54,153 nucleotides of DNA from Pseudooceanicola sp. (lineage in GTDB: Bacteria > Pseudomonadota > Alphaproteobacteria > Rhodobacterales > Rhodobacteraceae). The notes below the pieces were generated by a model, which searched no databases, had not been told where the DNA came from, and worked only from the letters and a program-made list of their open reading frames with translations. Positions 43,972-53,752 of this stretch are shown here, piece after piece. The DNA lies in contig PAPR01000014.1 in the NCBI GenBank assembly GCA_002709085.1, positions 1 through 54,153 on the forward strand, in the 5' to 3' direction. The stretch's first letter is position 1; every line of letters begins with the position of its first letter. The position numbers were made by a program, and so were the translations under genes.

Positions 43972-44937
43972 TCAGGCGGCGGGTGAAATCCTCAGGTGCC
44001 CATGCGCAAAGGCGAATTTGCGCCGCACCCCTTCGGGCAGGATGAACGGGTAGACATCCGGCAGGTCCAGCGCCCGATTGACGTGGTTCACCGCGATCGA
44101 AATGGCGACGGCCTGACTGACCACCGTTTCGGTATCGCGATCACCATAGGCGTCGTAGCCGGGCATCGGCCCGCCGGGAAGCGAGAGGTTGGTCGCAGAG
44201 GCACTGTCGATCAGGTCGACGAGGTGCAAAAGATGCGCGATGGTTTCCGCCCAGTCCTCATGCGGGTGAGCCGTGGCGTAACTGGTGATATGGTCATCAT
44301 CCGCCGGGCGCGGTGCCTCGTAGTGCCGCTTGAGCGCCTCGCCGTAGTCGGCAGTCTCGTCGCCGAACATCGCGCGAAAATCAGCGAGGAATTGCGGATC
44401 GCTAGACAGACGCAAATGCAGGAAATGCGCGATTTCATGGCGCATATGGCCGATCATGGTGCGGTAGAGTTCGCCCAGGTTTTCCTGACGATGCGCGAGC
44501 ACGGCGTCCGAAGCTTCGGTGACGTTGATCGTGATGAGCCCGTCGTCGTGGCCCATGGTGACCTTTTCCTGACCCTGCTGGGTCTGTTCCGACAGCATCT
44601 TGAAAGTGGGGCGGTCGCCGGTATCGGAGTGGGTGAACCATCCCCATTTGCCCAGGTTGGCGATCACCCATCGTTTCGCCAGCTCGCTATGCTCCCACAA
44701 CGGCAGGTTGTCGGGTTCGCGCAGGTCCGGCACGACCTCGGTCATCGCGCAGGACCGGCAGAGGCCATCGGTCTCGGCCAGCCAGTTGCAGCCGATCTCG
44801 TCCCGGTTTTGGCAGAAGGGGCCGTCGCTCTGCATGACCTGACGTTCCGCGTCAAAGGCAACGGCCTGACCGCAGGTACAGGCGAGGTTGTGGAAATAGA
44901 CGGGGGACGAACAGGTGGGACATTGAAAGATTTGCAT
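43972..44937 (-). CDS. Zinc-ribbon putative zinc-binding metallopeptidase (Peptidase_Mx-like)
   Basis: A 321-aa protein. Residues 1-65 form a zinc-ribbon-like region with many cysteines (C6, C9, C20, C22, C42, C50, C60, C63). The rest (about 70-315) has the HExxH zinc-peptidase motif H167-E-I-A-H171 in MRHEIAHFLHLRL, with a downstream Glu/Asp-rich segment (FGDETADYGEALKRHYEAP; EDWAETIAHLLHLVDLI) giving likely third ligands. The start was set at MQIFQCPTCSSPVYFHNLAC; the long in-frame extension upstream is non-coding. It is 171 bp upstream of the DUF2126 gene on the same strand. The family is often found with ATP-grasp/alpha-E/transglutaminase genes, where it may remove peptide tags, by inference. 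Confidence 0.83.
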   Translation of the reverse strand: MQIFQCPTCSSPVYFHNLACTCGQAVAFDAERQVMQSDGPFCQNRDEIGCNWLAETDGLCRSCAMTEVVPDLREPDNLPLWEHSELAKRWVIANLGKWGWFTHSDTGDRPTFKMLSEQTQQGQEKVTMGHDDGLITINVTEASDAVLAHRQENLGELYRTMIGHMRHEIAHFLHLRLSSDPQFLADFRAMFGDETADYGEALKRHYEAPRPADDDHITSYATAHPHEDWAETIAHLLHLVDLIDSASATNLSLPGGPMPGYDAYGDRDTETVVSQAVAISIAVNHVNRALDLPDVYPFILPEGVRRKFAFAHGHLRISPAA

Positions 44938-45109
44938 CTGGGCGATCCTTGTGCGCGAAGCTGAGCTTAACCCGGCGCGCGCCATTGGGTTCCCACCCGG
45001 CGAAAAGTTTGTCAATTGCCGTGGCGGCAACTCTGAGTCACCCTTGCGTGACAGTGCGGTCGGGGTGGGTGAGGGATGCGGCCTCGGCTCGACAGCCGGT
45101 GCGGAACGC

Positions 45110-45697
45110 TCAGGCAGGTGTGTCGCACATCTCCTGACGCCAGTGGCGACGGCATAGGGAGACGTAGGTTTCGTTGCCCCCGACCTGCACCTGCGCGCCC
45201 TCACGTAGCGCTTTACCGTCCGGGCCGCGACGGACGACCATTGTCGCTTTCTTGCCGCAGTGGCAGATCGTGCGCACCTCGCGCATTTCGTCCGCCAGTG
45301 CCAAAAGCGCGGCAGAGCCTTCGAACAACTCACCCAGGAAATCGACGCGCAGGCCAAAGCACATGATCGGCACGTTGAGATCATCGACCGCGCGCGCCAG
45401 TTGCCAGACCTGACTGCGCGTCAGAAACTGGGCCTCATCGACAAAGACACAGGCGCAGGGGCCGTTCTGCAACCGCTTTTTGACCCGGGCGAACAGATCG
45501 TCGGTGGTACGGAAGGTGTCGGCCACCGCGCCGATGCCGATGCGGCTGGCGATCCTCGCTTCACCCGCACGGGTGTCGAGATGGGCCGTCAGCAGATAAG
45601 TCTGCATGCCGCGTTCGATATAATTGTGCGAGGCTTGCAGAAGCACGGTCGATTTGCCGGCGTTCATCGTGGAATAATTGAAGTAGAGCTTGGCCAT
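45110..45697 (-). CDS. tdk: Thymidine kinase
   Basis: Phosphorylates thymidine in the salvage route. The 195-aa length fits type II Tdk. The P-loop is STMNAGKST (9-17). The Walker B/catalytic segment is CVFVDEAQFL, with Glu as the base. A lasso and zinc site includes the ICHCGKKA cysteines and SLCRRHW. The start at MAKLYFNYST was chosen over a 49-residue upstream extension. It precedes the zinc-peptidase gene on the same strand with a 172-bp gap, so they are probably separate units. Confidence 0.95.
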   Translation of the reverse strand: MAKLYFNYSTMNAGKSTVLLQASHNYIERGMQTYLLTAHLDTRAGEARIASRIGIGAVADTFRTTDDLFARVKKRLQNGPCACVFVDEAQFLTRSQVWQLARAVDDLNVPIMCFGLRVDFLGELFEGSAALLALADEMREVRTICHCGKKATMVVRRGPDGKALREGAQVQVGGNETYVSLCRRHWRQEMCDTPA

Positions 45698-45793
45698 GGG
45701 GCGAGATAGTCGCGGATCGCCCCGTCTGTCCAGAGCGGTGCCGGGTTGCGCGCCGATGCCGCGGCGGTATGGCGAGGCCGTCACGCGGAGGGC

Positions 45794-45904
45794 GAAAGCG
45801 GCGCGGTCGCGTCGCGTATCGACCGCTGGCGCGGCCGCGTCCAATTTTGACCGCTGGCGCGGAGATGTCCAATTTTGACCGCTGGCGCGGTCGGGGCTGT
45901 TTTT
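45794..45904. repeat. Tandem 28-bp repeats (about four units) upstream of arsH and tdk
   Basis: Unit 2 (45821-45848) and unit 3 (45849-45876) share GACCGCTGGCGCGG and the end TCCAATTTT. Unit 4 (45877-45904) keeps the start and ends CTGTTTTT. Unit 1 (45794-45820) is degenerate. Each unit contains the small inverted repeat CCGC-TGG-CGCGG. Read on the other strand, GTCAAAATTGGAC recurs; multiple-terminal-repeat ends of IS21-family elements look similar, but no istA/istB sequence is present. It lies in the divergent tdk/arsH control region. Confidence 0.7.
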
Positions 45905-45962
45905 TAATCGCCTGAGCGGTTAGGGAGCGCCAAAGAGAGCCGCGACGAAAGTATCCGACCCC

Positions 45963-46685
45963 ATGTCCCAATCCGACTCATCCGCCGACCTGCCCGCCCT
46001 GAGTGTCGCGCAATTGCCCGCGATCGACGTTGATCAGCTCGCCGCGCCCGGTGATCCAGGCCATCCGCCACGTATCCTGCTGCTCTACGGGGCGCTGCGT
46101 CCGCAAAGCTATTCGCGCAAGACCGCGCTGGAGGCCGAGCGCATCCTGCAGCATCTGGGCTGTGAAACCCGCGTCTTCGACCCGGCGGGCCTGCCGCTTT
46201 ACGACCCCGACGCGGCGGATCATCCCAAGGTCAAAGAGCTGCGAGATCTGGCCATCTGGTCCGAGGGGATGGTCTGGTCCTCGCCCGAACAACACGGCAC
46301 CATGACCGGCGTGATGAAGCTGCAGATCGACTGGCTGCCGCTGAACATGGGCGGGGTGCGGCCCACGCAGGGAAAGACCCTTGCGCTGATGCAGGTCACG
46401 GGCGGCTCGCAGAGCTTTAACGCGCTGAACCAGATGCGCGTCCTGGGGCGGTGGATGCGGATGCTGACGATTCCGAACCAATCGTCGATCCCGCGTGCCT
46501 TTCTGGAATACGAGGACGGCGACCGCCTGCCGGAAGGGCCGTTCTATTCGCGCGTTTTGGATGTGATGGAAGAACTGGTGAAGTTCACCTGGCTGGTCCG
46601 TGGCCGCGCCGGCTATCTGGTGGATCGCTATTCCGAGCGTGTGGAATCGGCGGAAGAGGTCTCCCGCCGCGTGAACAATAAATAA
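45963..46685 (+). CDS. arsH: ArsH-type NADPH-dependent FMN reductase
   Basis: A 240-aa flavodoxin-like protein. It contains the FMN phosphate loop [27 protein letters not shown] and [17 protein letters not shown], the set typical of ArsH. Characterised members are NADPH:FMN oxidoreductases and some oxidise trivalent organoarsenicals. No arsR, arsB or arsC is adjacent, so it is an orphan here; a general quinone/azo or stress-reductase role is also possible. The N-terminal 35 residues (Ser/Asp/Pro-rich) are variable in the family. Convergent with carB across an 80-bp spacer. Confidence 0.87.
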   Translation: MSQSDSSADLPALSVAQLPAIDVDQLAAPGDPGHPPRILLLYGALRPQSYSRKTALEAERILQHLGCETRVFDPAGLPLYDPDAADHPKVKELRDLAIWSEGMVWSSPEQHGTMTGVMKLQIDWLPLNMGGVRPTQGKTLALMQVTGGSQSFNALNQMRVLGRWMRMLTIPNQSSIPRAFLEYEDGDRLPEGPFYSRVLDVMEELVKFTWLVRGRAGYLVDRYSERVESAEEVSRRVNNK

Positions 46686-46765
46686 AATCTGCGTTTCATT
46701 TCCTGAGCAAGGCACCGCATTCGGCAGAGTGTGATGCCCCCCTCCTGCGTTGCGCAGCGGGCCGC

Positions 46766-49700
46766 TCAGGCCTGGGCGAGTTCCTGCAGGGAGGTCACGG
46801 TCATGCTGTCGGCATCGCGGGACGCGATGGCCTGAACCGCGGCCTGCGCGCCAGCGGCGGTCGTGAAATAGGGGATCTTGTCATAAAGCGCGACCGAACG
46901 GATTTCCCGGCTATCCTCGATGGATTGCTGACCTTCGGTGGTGTTGAGAACCAGCGCGATCTGGCCGTCCTTCAACTGATCGACGATGTTCGGACGTCCC
47001 TCGTAGACCTTGTTGACGATCTCGCAGGGGACCTCCTGGGTCTTGAGCCAAGCCGCCGTGCCGCGTGTCGCGACAAGTGACAGGCCGAGGCTCGCGAGGG
47101 TCTTGGCCGCCTCCATCATTGCGGCGGTCTTGTCCTCATCGCGGATCGACAGGAACACGCGACCGGCGGTCGGCAGATCGGTGCCCGCGCCCAGTTGCGC
47201 CTTGAGAAACGCGCGCGCGAATGTGGTGTCGGAGCCCATGACTTCGCCGGTGGAGCGCATCTCGGGGCCAAGGAGTGTGTCGACACCGGGGAAGCGGGCA
47301 AAAGGCAGCACAGCCTCCTTAACGGCGAAACGGTCGATCTGCGGGTCGATCAGGTCGAAATTGCTCAGCGGTTCGCCGGCCATGACGCGCGCGGCAATGG
47401 AGGCGATCGGCGAGTTCACCGCCTTGGCAACGAATGGCACGGTGCGCGAGGCGCGTGGATTGACCTCGATCAGGTAGACCTCACCGTTCTTGACCGCGAA
47501 TTGCACGTTCATCAGGCCGACGACGCCCAGTTCCAGCGCCAGCGCGCGTGTCTGGTCCTTCACGATAGCGAGGATGTCGGGCGCGAGCGAGTAGGGCGGG
47601 AGCGAACAGGCGCTGTCGCCCGAGTGGACGCCGGCCTCTTCGATATGTTGCATGATGCCGGCGACGTGGACGTCCGTGCCATCGCAGAGCGCGTCGACGT
47701 CCAGTTCCACCGCATTCGACAGGTAGCTGTCGAGCAGCACGGGGCTGTCGCCCGAAACCACGACCGCATCCCGGATGTAGCGTTTGAGGTTATCCATGTC
47801 GCGCACGATCTCCATCGCGCGGCCACCCAGCACATAAGAGGGGCGGATCACCAGCGGGAAGCCGATGCTTTCGGCGATCTCCATCGCTTCGGCATCCGAG
47901 TGGGCGATGCCGTTGCGCGGCTGCTTCAGCCCGAGGCGATTGACGAGGTCCTGAAACCGCTCGCGATCCTCGGCGAGGTCAATGGCGTCCGGAGTGGTGC
48001 CGAGGATCGGGATCCCGGCCTCTTCCAGTGCATTGGCGAGCTTCAGCGGTGTCTGTCCGCCGAACTGGACGATCACGCCGTGCAGGGTGCCGTTTGTCTG
48101 TTCGACGCGCAGGATTTCCATCACATGCTCGAAGGTCAGCGGTTCGAAATAGAGCCGGTCGGAGGTGTCGTAATCGGTCGAGACCGTCTCGGGGTTACAA
48201 TTGACCATGATCGTCTCGTACCCCGCGTCAGTCAGCGCGAAACAGGCATGACAGCAGCAATAGTCGAACTCGATCCCCTGGCCGATCCGGTTTGGACCAC
48301 CGCCGAGGATCACCACCTTTTTGCGATCCGAGGGGCGGGATTCGTCCTCGACCTCGCCCATCATCGGCTCTTCGTAGGTGGAATACATGTAGGGGGTCTG
48401 GGCTTCGAATTCCGCCGCACAGGTATCGATCCGTTTGAACACCGCCGTGACGCCGAGGTTCTGTCGCGCGCGGCGCACCTGATCCTCGTCGCGCGCGGAA
48501 AGCTGCGCGAGGCGGGCATCGGAAAAACCCATGGTCTTGTAGTGCCGCAGGCCGTTTTCGGTGACGGGCAGGCCATTTGCCTTGATCTCGGCCTCGGCAT
48601 CTACGATCTCGCGGATCCGGGCGAGGAACCAGGGATCGAAAGAGGTCACGCCGTGGATGTCGTCATCCGAAAGCCCGTGCCGCATCGCCTGGGCGATCAC
48701 GCGGATACGGTCGGGCGTCTGGAGGGCCAGCGCCTTGGTGATGGCGGCCTTGTCCGGTGCGCCTTCGATTTCGATATCGTCGAGACCCGAGAGGCCGGTC
48801 TCCATCGAGGCCAGCGCCTTTTGCAGCGACTCGTGAAAGGACCGTCCGATCGCCATGACCTCGCCCACGGATTTCATCGCGGTGGTGAGGTGCGGCTTGG
48901 AGCCGGGGAATTTCTCGAAGGCGAAGCGCGGGATCTTGGTGACAACGTAGTCGATGGTCGGTTCGAACGAGGCCGGGGTGACGCGGGTGATGTCGTTGTC
49001 GAGTTCGTCCAGCGTGTAACCGATCGCCAGCTTGGCCGCGATCTTGGCAATCGGGAAGCCCGTTGCCTTGGACGCCAAGGCCGAGGACCGCGACACCCGC
49101 GGGTTCATCTCGATCACCACCATGCGGCCGTCGTCGGGGTTCACCGCCCATTGCACGTTGGAGCCGCCGGTTTCGACACCGATCTCGCGCAGCACGGCGA
49201 TGGAGGCCGCGCGCATCGCCTGGTATTCCTTGTCCGTCAGGGTCAGGGCAGGGGCGACGGTGATGGAATCGCCCGTATGGACGCCCATGGGATCGACGTT
49301 CTCGATGGCGCAGACGATGATGGCGTTGTCGGCCTTGTCGCGCACGACCTCCATCTCGAATTCCTTCCATCCGAGAAGGGATTCATCGACGAGGATCTGC
49401 CCCGCCGGCGACGCCTCAAGCCCCGTGCGGCAATAATGCTCGTAATCCGTGCGGTTATAAGCGACCCCGCCGCCCGTACCGCCCAAGGTAAAGGCGGGGC
49501 GGATGATCGCGGGCAGGCCGACATATTCAATGGCGTCCATCGCTTCGGCAAGGCCGGCCTTGATGTCGAACTTGCCGTTCGACGTCTTGGGGGCGGAAAC
49601 GATGGTGGCCTTGGGATTCTCCAGCCCGATGCGATCCATGGCTTCGCGGAACAGCTTGCGATCCTCGGCCATCTCGATGGCTTCGCGATTGGCACCGATC

Positions 49701-50044
49701 AGCTCGACGTTGAACTTGTCGAGCACGCCCATGTCGGCCAGCGCGAGAGAGGTATTCAGCCCGGTCTGCCCGCCCATGGTCGGCAACAACGCGTCGGGGC
49801 GCTCCTTCTCGATGATTTTGGCGACGACCTCGGGGGTGATGGGTTCGATATAGGTGGCATCGGCTAACCCGGGATCGGTCATGATCGTCGCGGGGTTGGA
49901 GTTCACCAGGATGACGCGGTAACCTTCCTCGCGCAGGGCCTTGCAGGCCTGTGCGCCGGAATAGTCGAACTCGCAGGCCTGTCCGATGATGATGGGACCT
50001 GCGCCGATGATCATGACGGAATTGATGTCGGTTCTCTTCGGCAT
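46766..50044 (-). CDS. carB: Carbamoyl-phosphate synthase large subunit
   Basis: Makes carbamoyl phosphate for pyrimidines and arginine, with CarA (not in the window). The 1092-aa chain has two homologous ATP-grasp halves. The first starts [22 protein letters not shown]; the second begins near [20 protein letters not shown]. Both halves hold the N-terminal pre-ATP-grasp motif and ATP-binding blocks, e.g. [17 protein letters not shown] and [15 protein letters not shown]. The C-terminal MGS-like allosteric domain (about 945-1080) ends with [10 protein letters not shown] and [14 protein letters not shown]. The family length is about 1070-1100. Divergent from gcrA. Confidence 0.97.
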   Translation of the reverse strand: MPKRTDINSVMIIGAGPIIIGQACEFDYSGAQACKALREEGYRVILVNSNPATIMTDPGLADATYIEPITPEVVAKIIEKERPDALLPTMGGQTGLNTSLALADMGVLDKFNVELIGANREAIEMAEDRKLFREAMDRIGLENPKATIVSAPKTSNGKFDIKAGLAEAMDAIEYVGLPAIIRPAFTLGGTGGGVAYNRTDYEHYCRTGLEASPAGQILVDESLLGWKEFEMEVVRDKADNAIIVCAIENVDPMGVHTGDSITVAPALTLTDKEYQAMRAASIAVLREIGVETGGSNVQWAVNPDDGRMVVIEMNPRVSRSSALASKATGFPIAKIAAKLAIGYTLDELDNDITRVTPASFEPTIDYVVTKIPRFAFEKFPGSKPHLTTAMKSVGEVMAIGRSFHESLQKALASMETGLSGLDDIEIEGAPDKAAITKALALQTPDRIRVIAQAMRHGLSDDDIHGVTSFDPWFLARIREIVDAEAEIKANGLPVTENGLRHYKTMGFSDARLAQLSARDEDQVRRARQNLGVTAVFKRIDTCAAEFEAQTPYMYSTYEEPMMGEVEDESRPSDRKKVVILGGGPNRIGQGIEFDYCCCHACFALTDAGYETIMVNCNPETVSTDYDTSDRLYFEPLTFEHVMEILRVEQTNGTLHGVIVQFGGQTPLKLANALEEAGIPILGTTPDAIDLAEDRERFQDLVNRLGLKQPRNGIAHSDAEAMEIAESIGFPLVIRPSYVLGGRAMEIVRDMDNLKRYIRDAVVVSGDSPVLLDSYLSNAVELDVDALCDGTDVHVAGIMQHIEEAGVHSGDSACSLPPYSLAPDILAIVKDQTRALALELGVVGLMNVQFAVKNGEVYLIEVNPRASRTVPFVAKAVNSPIASIAARVMAGEPLSNFDLIDPQIDRFAVKEAVLPFARFPGVDTLLGPEMRSTGEVMGSDTTFARAFLKAQLGAGTDLPTAGRVFLSIRDEDKTAAMMEAAKTLASLGLSLVATRGTAAWLKTQEVPCEIVNKVYEGRPNIVDQLKDGQIALVLNTTEGQQSIEDSREIRSVALYDKIPYFTTAAGAQAAVQAIASRDADSMTVTSLQELAQA

Positions 50045-50317
50045 GGTCGTCCCCTGGGCAGCGCAAATTGAAGCGGGTTATAGCTACGCGCGGCCCCGGC
50101 GCAAGGGCCTCGGGGGTGGTTTCTTTGACCCGTGAGCGGCCCTCCGGGGCAGAGGGGGCGAATCACTCCCTTGTATCTCCGTTCAGGGTGATTAGAATAT
50201 CTCCCGACGACAGGGGCGGTACGTGATACGTGCCGCCTTTGATAATAGGTGCCCCTTGCCCCGAGGGCGGGACCCGTTTACCGGGGCACATCACGAGATG
50301 AATAAAGGAAGCCGGCG

Positions 50318-50911
50318 ATGTCCTGGACCGATGAACGTGTCGAGCTGCTCAAGAAGATGTGGACCGAAGGCCAGTCCGCCAGCCAGATCGCCAAGGAGTT
50401 GGGCGGCGTGACCCGCAACGCGGTGATCGGCAAGGTGCATCGGCTGGGCCTGTCCAATCGCTCTGGCGCGCAGGCGCCCGCTGCACCGGCGGCGACAGCG
50501 GCCCCGAAGCCGGAGCCCAAGCCCAAACCCGTCCACAAGCCGACGCCGGAGCCCGTGAAGGCCGACGTCGAGGAGGACGATGACGACGAGCCGCGCACAA
50601 CGTCGGCCGCGCCCGCCGGCGTGCCCTCGCGCAAGGCGATTGTCCCGGCAGGACAGCCCCTGCCGCCGCAGCCCTCCGCGAACGAGATCAGCCCCGAGGC
50701 GCTTGCCAAGGTCAATGCGGTCGAGAAGAAAGCCAAAAAGCTGTCGCTGATGGAATTGACCGAACGGACATGCAAATGGCCCGTGGGTGATCCGGCAACT
50801 GAAAAGTTCTGGTTTTGTGGCCTGCCGGTTCAGGCCGGCAAACCCTATTGCGAAGCCCATGTCGGCGTCGCCTTCCAGCCCATGTCCTCGCGGCGCGACC
50901 GCCGCCGCTGA
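50318..50911 (+). CDS. gcrA: GcrA cell cycle regulator
   Basis: Alphaproteobacterial sigma-70 cofactor that activates promoters methylated by CcrM at GANTC. The 197-aa chain has the GcrA N-terminal DNA-binding domain (MSWTDERVELLKKMWTEGQS, then GGVTRNAVIGKVHRLGLSNR), a Pro/Ala/Lys-rich linker (about 50-125) and the C-terminal sigma-binding domain (LSLMELTERTCKWPVGDPAT, FCGLP, PYCEAHVGVAFQP). The linker is long. A GAATC site (50160-50164) lies in the 273-bp divergent region with carB, a possible CcrM target. The ATG follows AAAGGAAGCCGGCG. Confidence 0.95.
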   Translation: MSWTDERVELLKKMWTEGQSASQIAKELGGVTRNAVIGKVHRLGLSNRSGAQAPAAPAATAAPKPEPKPKPVHKPTPEPVKADVEEDDDDEPRTTSAAPAGVPSRKAIVPAGQPLPPQPSANEISPEALAKVNAVEKKAKKLSLMELTERTCKWPVGDPATEKFWFCGLPVQAGKPYCEAHVGVAFQPMSSRRDRRR

Positions 50912-51121
50912 AGGGCGCCGCCGAATCCTGATGAGGCCCTGAAGGTATGTAATCCGGCGCTACCGCTCCGGCTTCATCTCGTTAAAAATACTCAAATCAG
51001 CCAGCGTCGCCGGCCCCCGACCCATGGCGGGCGCGCGCCCCGCAACGACTGTGCCGCCGGCGCTCCGGCCATCCACGATGGCGCGCGGCTTGACCCGCCT
51101 GCGCCTTGGGCGTTAGACAGC
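50912..51121. other. Intergenic region downstream of gcrA
   Basis: This part of the 353-bp gcrA-metZ spacer contains short frames only. It includes GCTTCATCTCGTTAAAAATACTC near 50971-50993, a motif of the kind that recurs in this order's intergenic regions. It should also hold the metZ promoter. Confidence 0.4.
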
Positions 51122-51178
51122 GCGCGTGGCGATTTGTTGCCGGATTGCGGGCCACAGGAAAGATACCGCTAAAAGGCC
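51122..51178 (+). promoter_or_regulatory. SAM-II riboswitch upstream of metZ
   Basis: The sequence matches the SAM-II aptamer in order. P1 is GTGGC (51126-51130) paired with GCCAC (51151-51155). Loop 1 is GATTTGTTGCCGGATTGCGG, keeping GATTT...CCG.ATTGC. Then comes AGGAAAGATACC, and the 3' GCTAAAAGG (51168-51176) that closes the pseudoknot. It aligns with the structurally known SAM-II RNA without gaps in these blocks. The metZ start is about 90 bp downstream, and the family normally represses methionine genes when SAM is high. Confidence 0.85.
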
Positions 51179-51223
51179 AGTCGTCGGGGATCCCCACGCT
51201 TGGCCGCGCCCTGGGGGTTTATT

Positions 51224-51250
51224 GACCGACCCGCCCCGAAGCGGTCGGTC
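51224..51250 (+). promoter_or_regulatory. Hairpin just ahead of the metZ ribosome-binding site
   Basis: GACCGAC / GTCGGTC is a perfect 7-bp stem with a 13-base loop, ending 2 bp before GGAG. It may be the expression platform coupled to the upstream aptamer, since the SD is not inside the SAM-II fold. Confidence 0.45.
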
Positions 51251-51264
51251 GCGGAGAGATGACG

Positions 51265-52443
51265 ATGAGCGACTGGAAACAACGCACGACCCTGATCCAT
51301 GGCGGTACGCGCCGGTCTCAATACGGTGAAGTCAGCGAAGCGATTTTTCTGACGCAGGGCTTTGTTTACGACAGCGCCGAAGCGGCCGAGGCGCGGTTCA
51401 AATCCGCCGGGGACGATGAATTTATCTACGCCCGATACGGAAATCCGACCGTTCGGATGTTTGAAAACCGTCTCGCGCAGATCACCGGCTACGAGGACGG
51501 CTTTGCCTGCACCTCCGGGATGGCCGCCGTTACCGGCGCGATGTCCGCGCTGCTGAAAGCGGGGGACGAGGTGGTCGCAGCCCGCGCGCTCTTTGGCTCC
51601 TGCCTCTATGTGCTTGAGGACGTGCTGGGCCGATTTGGCGTGAAGATCACGCTGGTCGATGGCACCGACAACGCAGCCTGGAGCGAGGCCATCACCGAAA
51701 AGACGACCCTCGTTTTCCTGGAAAGCGTTTCCAACCCGACGCTCGAAGTCATCGATCTGGCCCATGTGGTGAAGGTCGCGCATGACAAGGGCGCGCTGGT
51801 CGTGGTGGACGATGCCATGTCGACGCCGATCTTTTCCTATTCGTCTCACCTGGGTGCCGATATCTGCGTGATTTCGACCACCAAGCATGTGGACGGGCAG
51901 GGGCGCACCCTCGGCGGCATGATTTGTGGCTCCAAAGAGCTGATCCGCGGCCCGATCGAAGCCTATATGAAACATACCGGTGGCGCGATGAATCCCTTCA
52001 CCGCCTGGGTCCAGCTTAAATCGCTCGATACCCTGGATTTGCGCGTAAGAGCGCAGGCGGGATCGGCGATGCAGATCGCCGAGACGCTGGAGGGCCATGC
52101 GAAATTGAGTCGCGTGCGCTATCCGCAACTGCCGAGCCATCCGCAGCACGAGATCGCCATGCGACAGGCGGCCTCGGGTGGGACGGTGATTTCCATTGAC
52201 GTGACGGGTGGCAAGGAAAGCTGCTTCAAATTCCTCAATTCACTTGAGGTTTTCACGATCTCCAACAACTTTGCCGACAGTAAATCCATCGTGACCCATC
52301 CTGCCACCACGACGCATCAACGCCTGCCGCAGGAGCAAAAGGATATCGTGGGAATCAGCGACGGGACGGTGCGGCTTTCCGTGGGACTGGAGGATCCGGT
52401 CGATCTTATTGGCGACCTGATGCAGGCGCTCGATAAAATCTGA
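51265..52443 (+). CDS. metZ: O-succinylhomoserine sulfhydrylase
   Basis: PLP enzyme that makes homocysteine from O-succinylhomoserine and sulfide. The 392-aa length fits. The PLP Lys is K207 in SVISTTK-type CVISTTKHVDGQGR. Other family blocks are FIYARYGNPTVRMFENRL, CTSGMAAVTGAMSALLKAGD and HTGGAMNPFTAWVQLKSLDT. The second of two in-frame ATGs (51265) was chosen because it is 8 bp after GGAG; the first (51259) is too close. O-acetylhomoserine as substrate cannot be excluded. SAM-II control upstream supports a methionine-pathway role. Confidence 0.93.
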   Translation: MSDWKQRTTLIHGGTRRSQYGEVSEAIFLTQGFVYDSAEAAEARFKSAGDDEFIYARYGNPTVRMFENRLAQITGYEDGFACTSGMAAVTGAMSALLKAGDEVVAARALFGSCLYVLEDVLGRFGVKITLVDGTDNAAWSEAITEKTTLVFLESVSNPTLEVIDLAHVVKVAHDKGALVVVDDAMSTPIFSYSSHLGADICVISTTKHVDGQGRTLGGMICGSKELIRGPIEAYMKHTGGAMNPFTAWVQLKSLDTLDLRVRAQAGSAMQIAETLEGHAKLSRVRYPQLPSHPQHEIAMRQAASGGTVISIDVTGGKESCFKFLNSLEVFTISNNFADSKSIVTHPATTTHQRLPQEQKDIVGISDGTVRLSVGLEDPVDLIGDLMQALDKI

Positions 52444-52549
52444 GCGTTTTACATCCGGATCCGGCTTTGTCCCGTATATCAGGTCAAGATTGGATTTTTC
52501 GCGCGGCCCTGCTTATATTGGCGAGGCTGGGACCGAAAAGGGGGACCCG

Positions 52550-53641
<1,092 letters not shown>

Positions 53642-53752
53642 GGTGATTAAAATTTAGGCATAGATGCGCCGGGCGGGCGATTTTCTTGCAGGTTGCGGCA
53701 TCGCTCCCTCGTGTGCGCGGATTAAGCCGCTAGTCTCTCCCGAACTGGAGGG

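Noticed and set aside
45794-45904. CRISPR array
   Set aside because: The repeats are contiguous without unique spacers, and no cas genes are present.
47195-49867. 890-aa plus-strand ORF within carB
   Set aside because: Antisense shadow of carB; composition unlike a folded protein.
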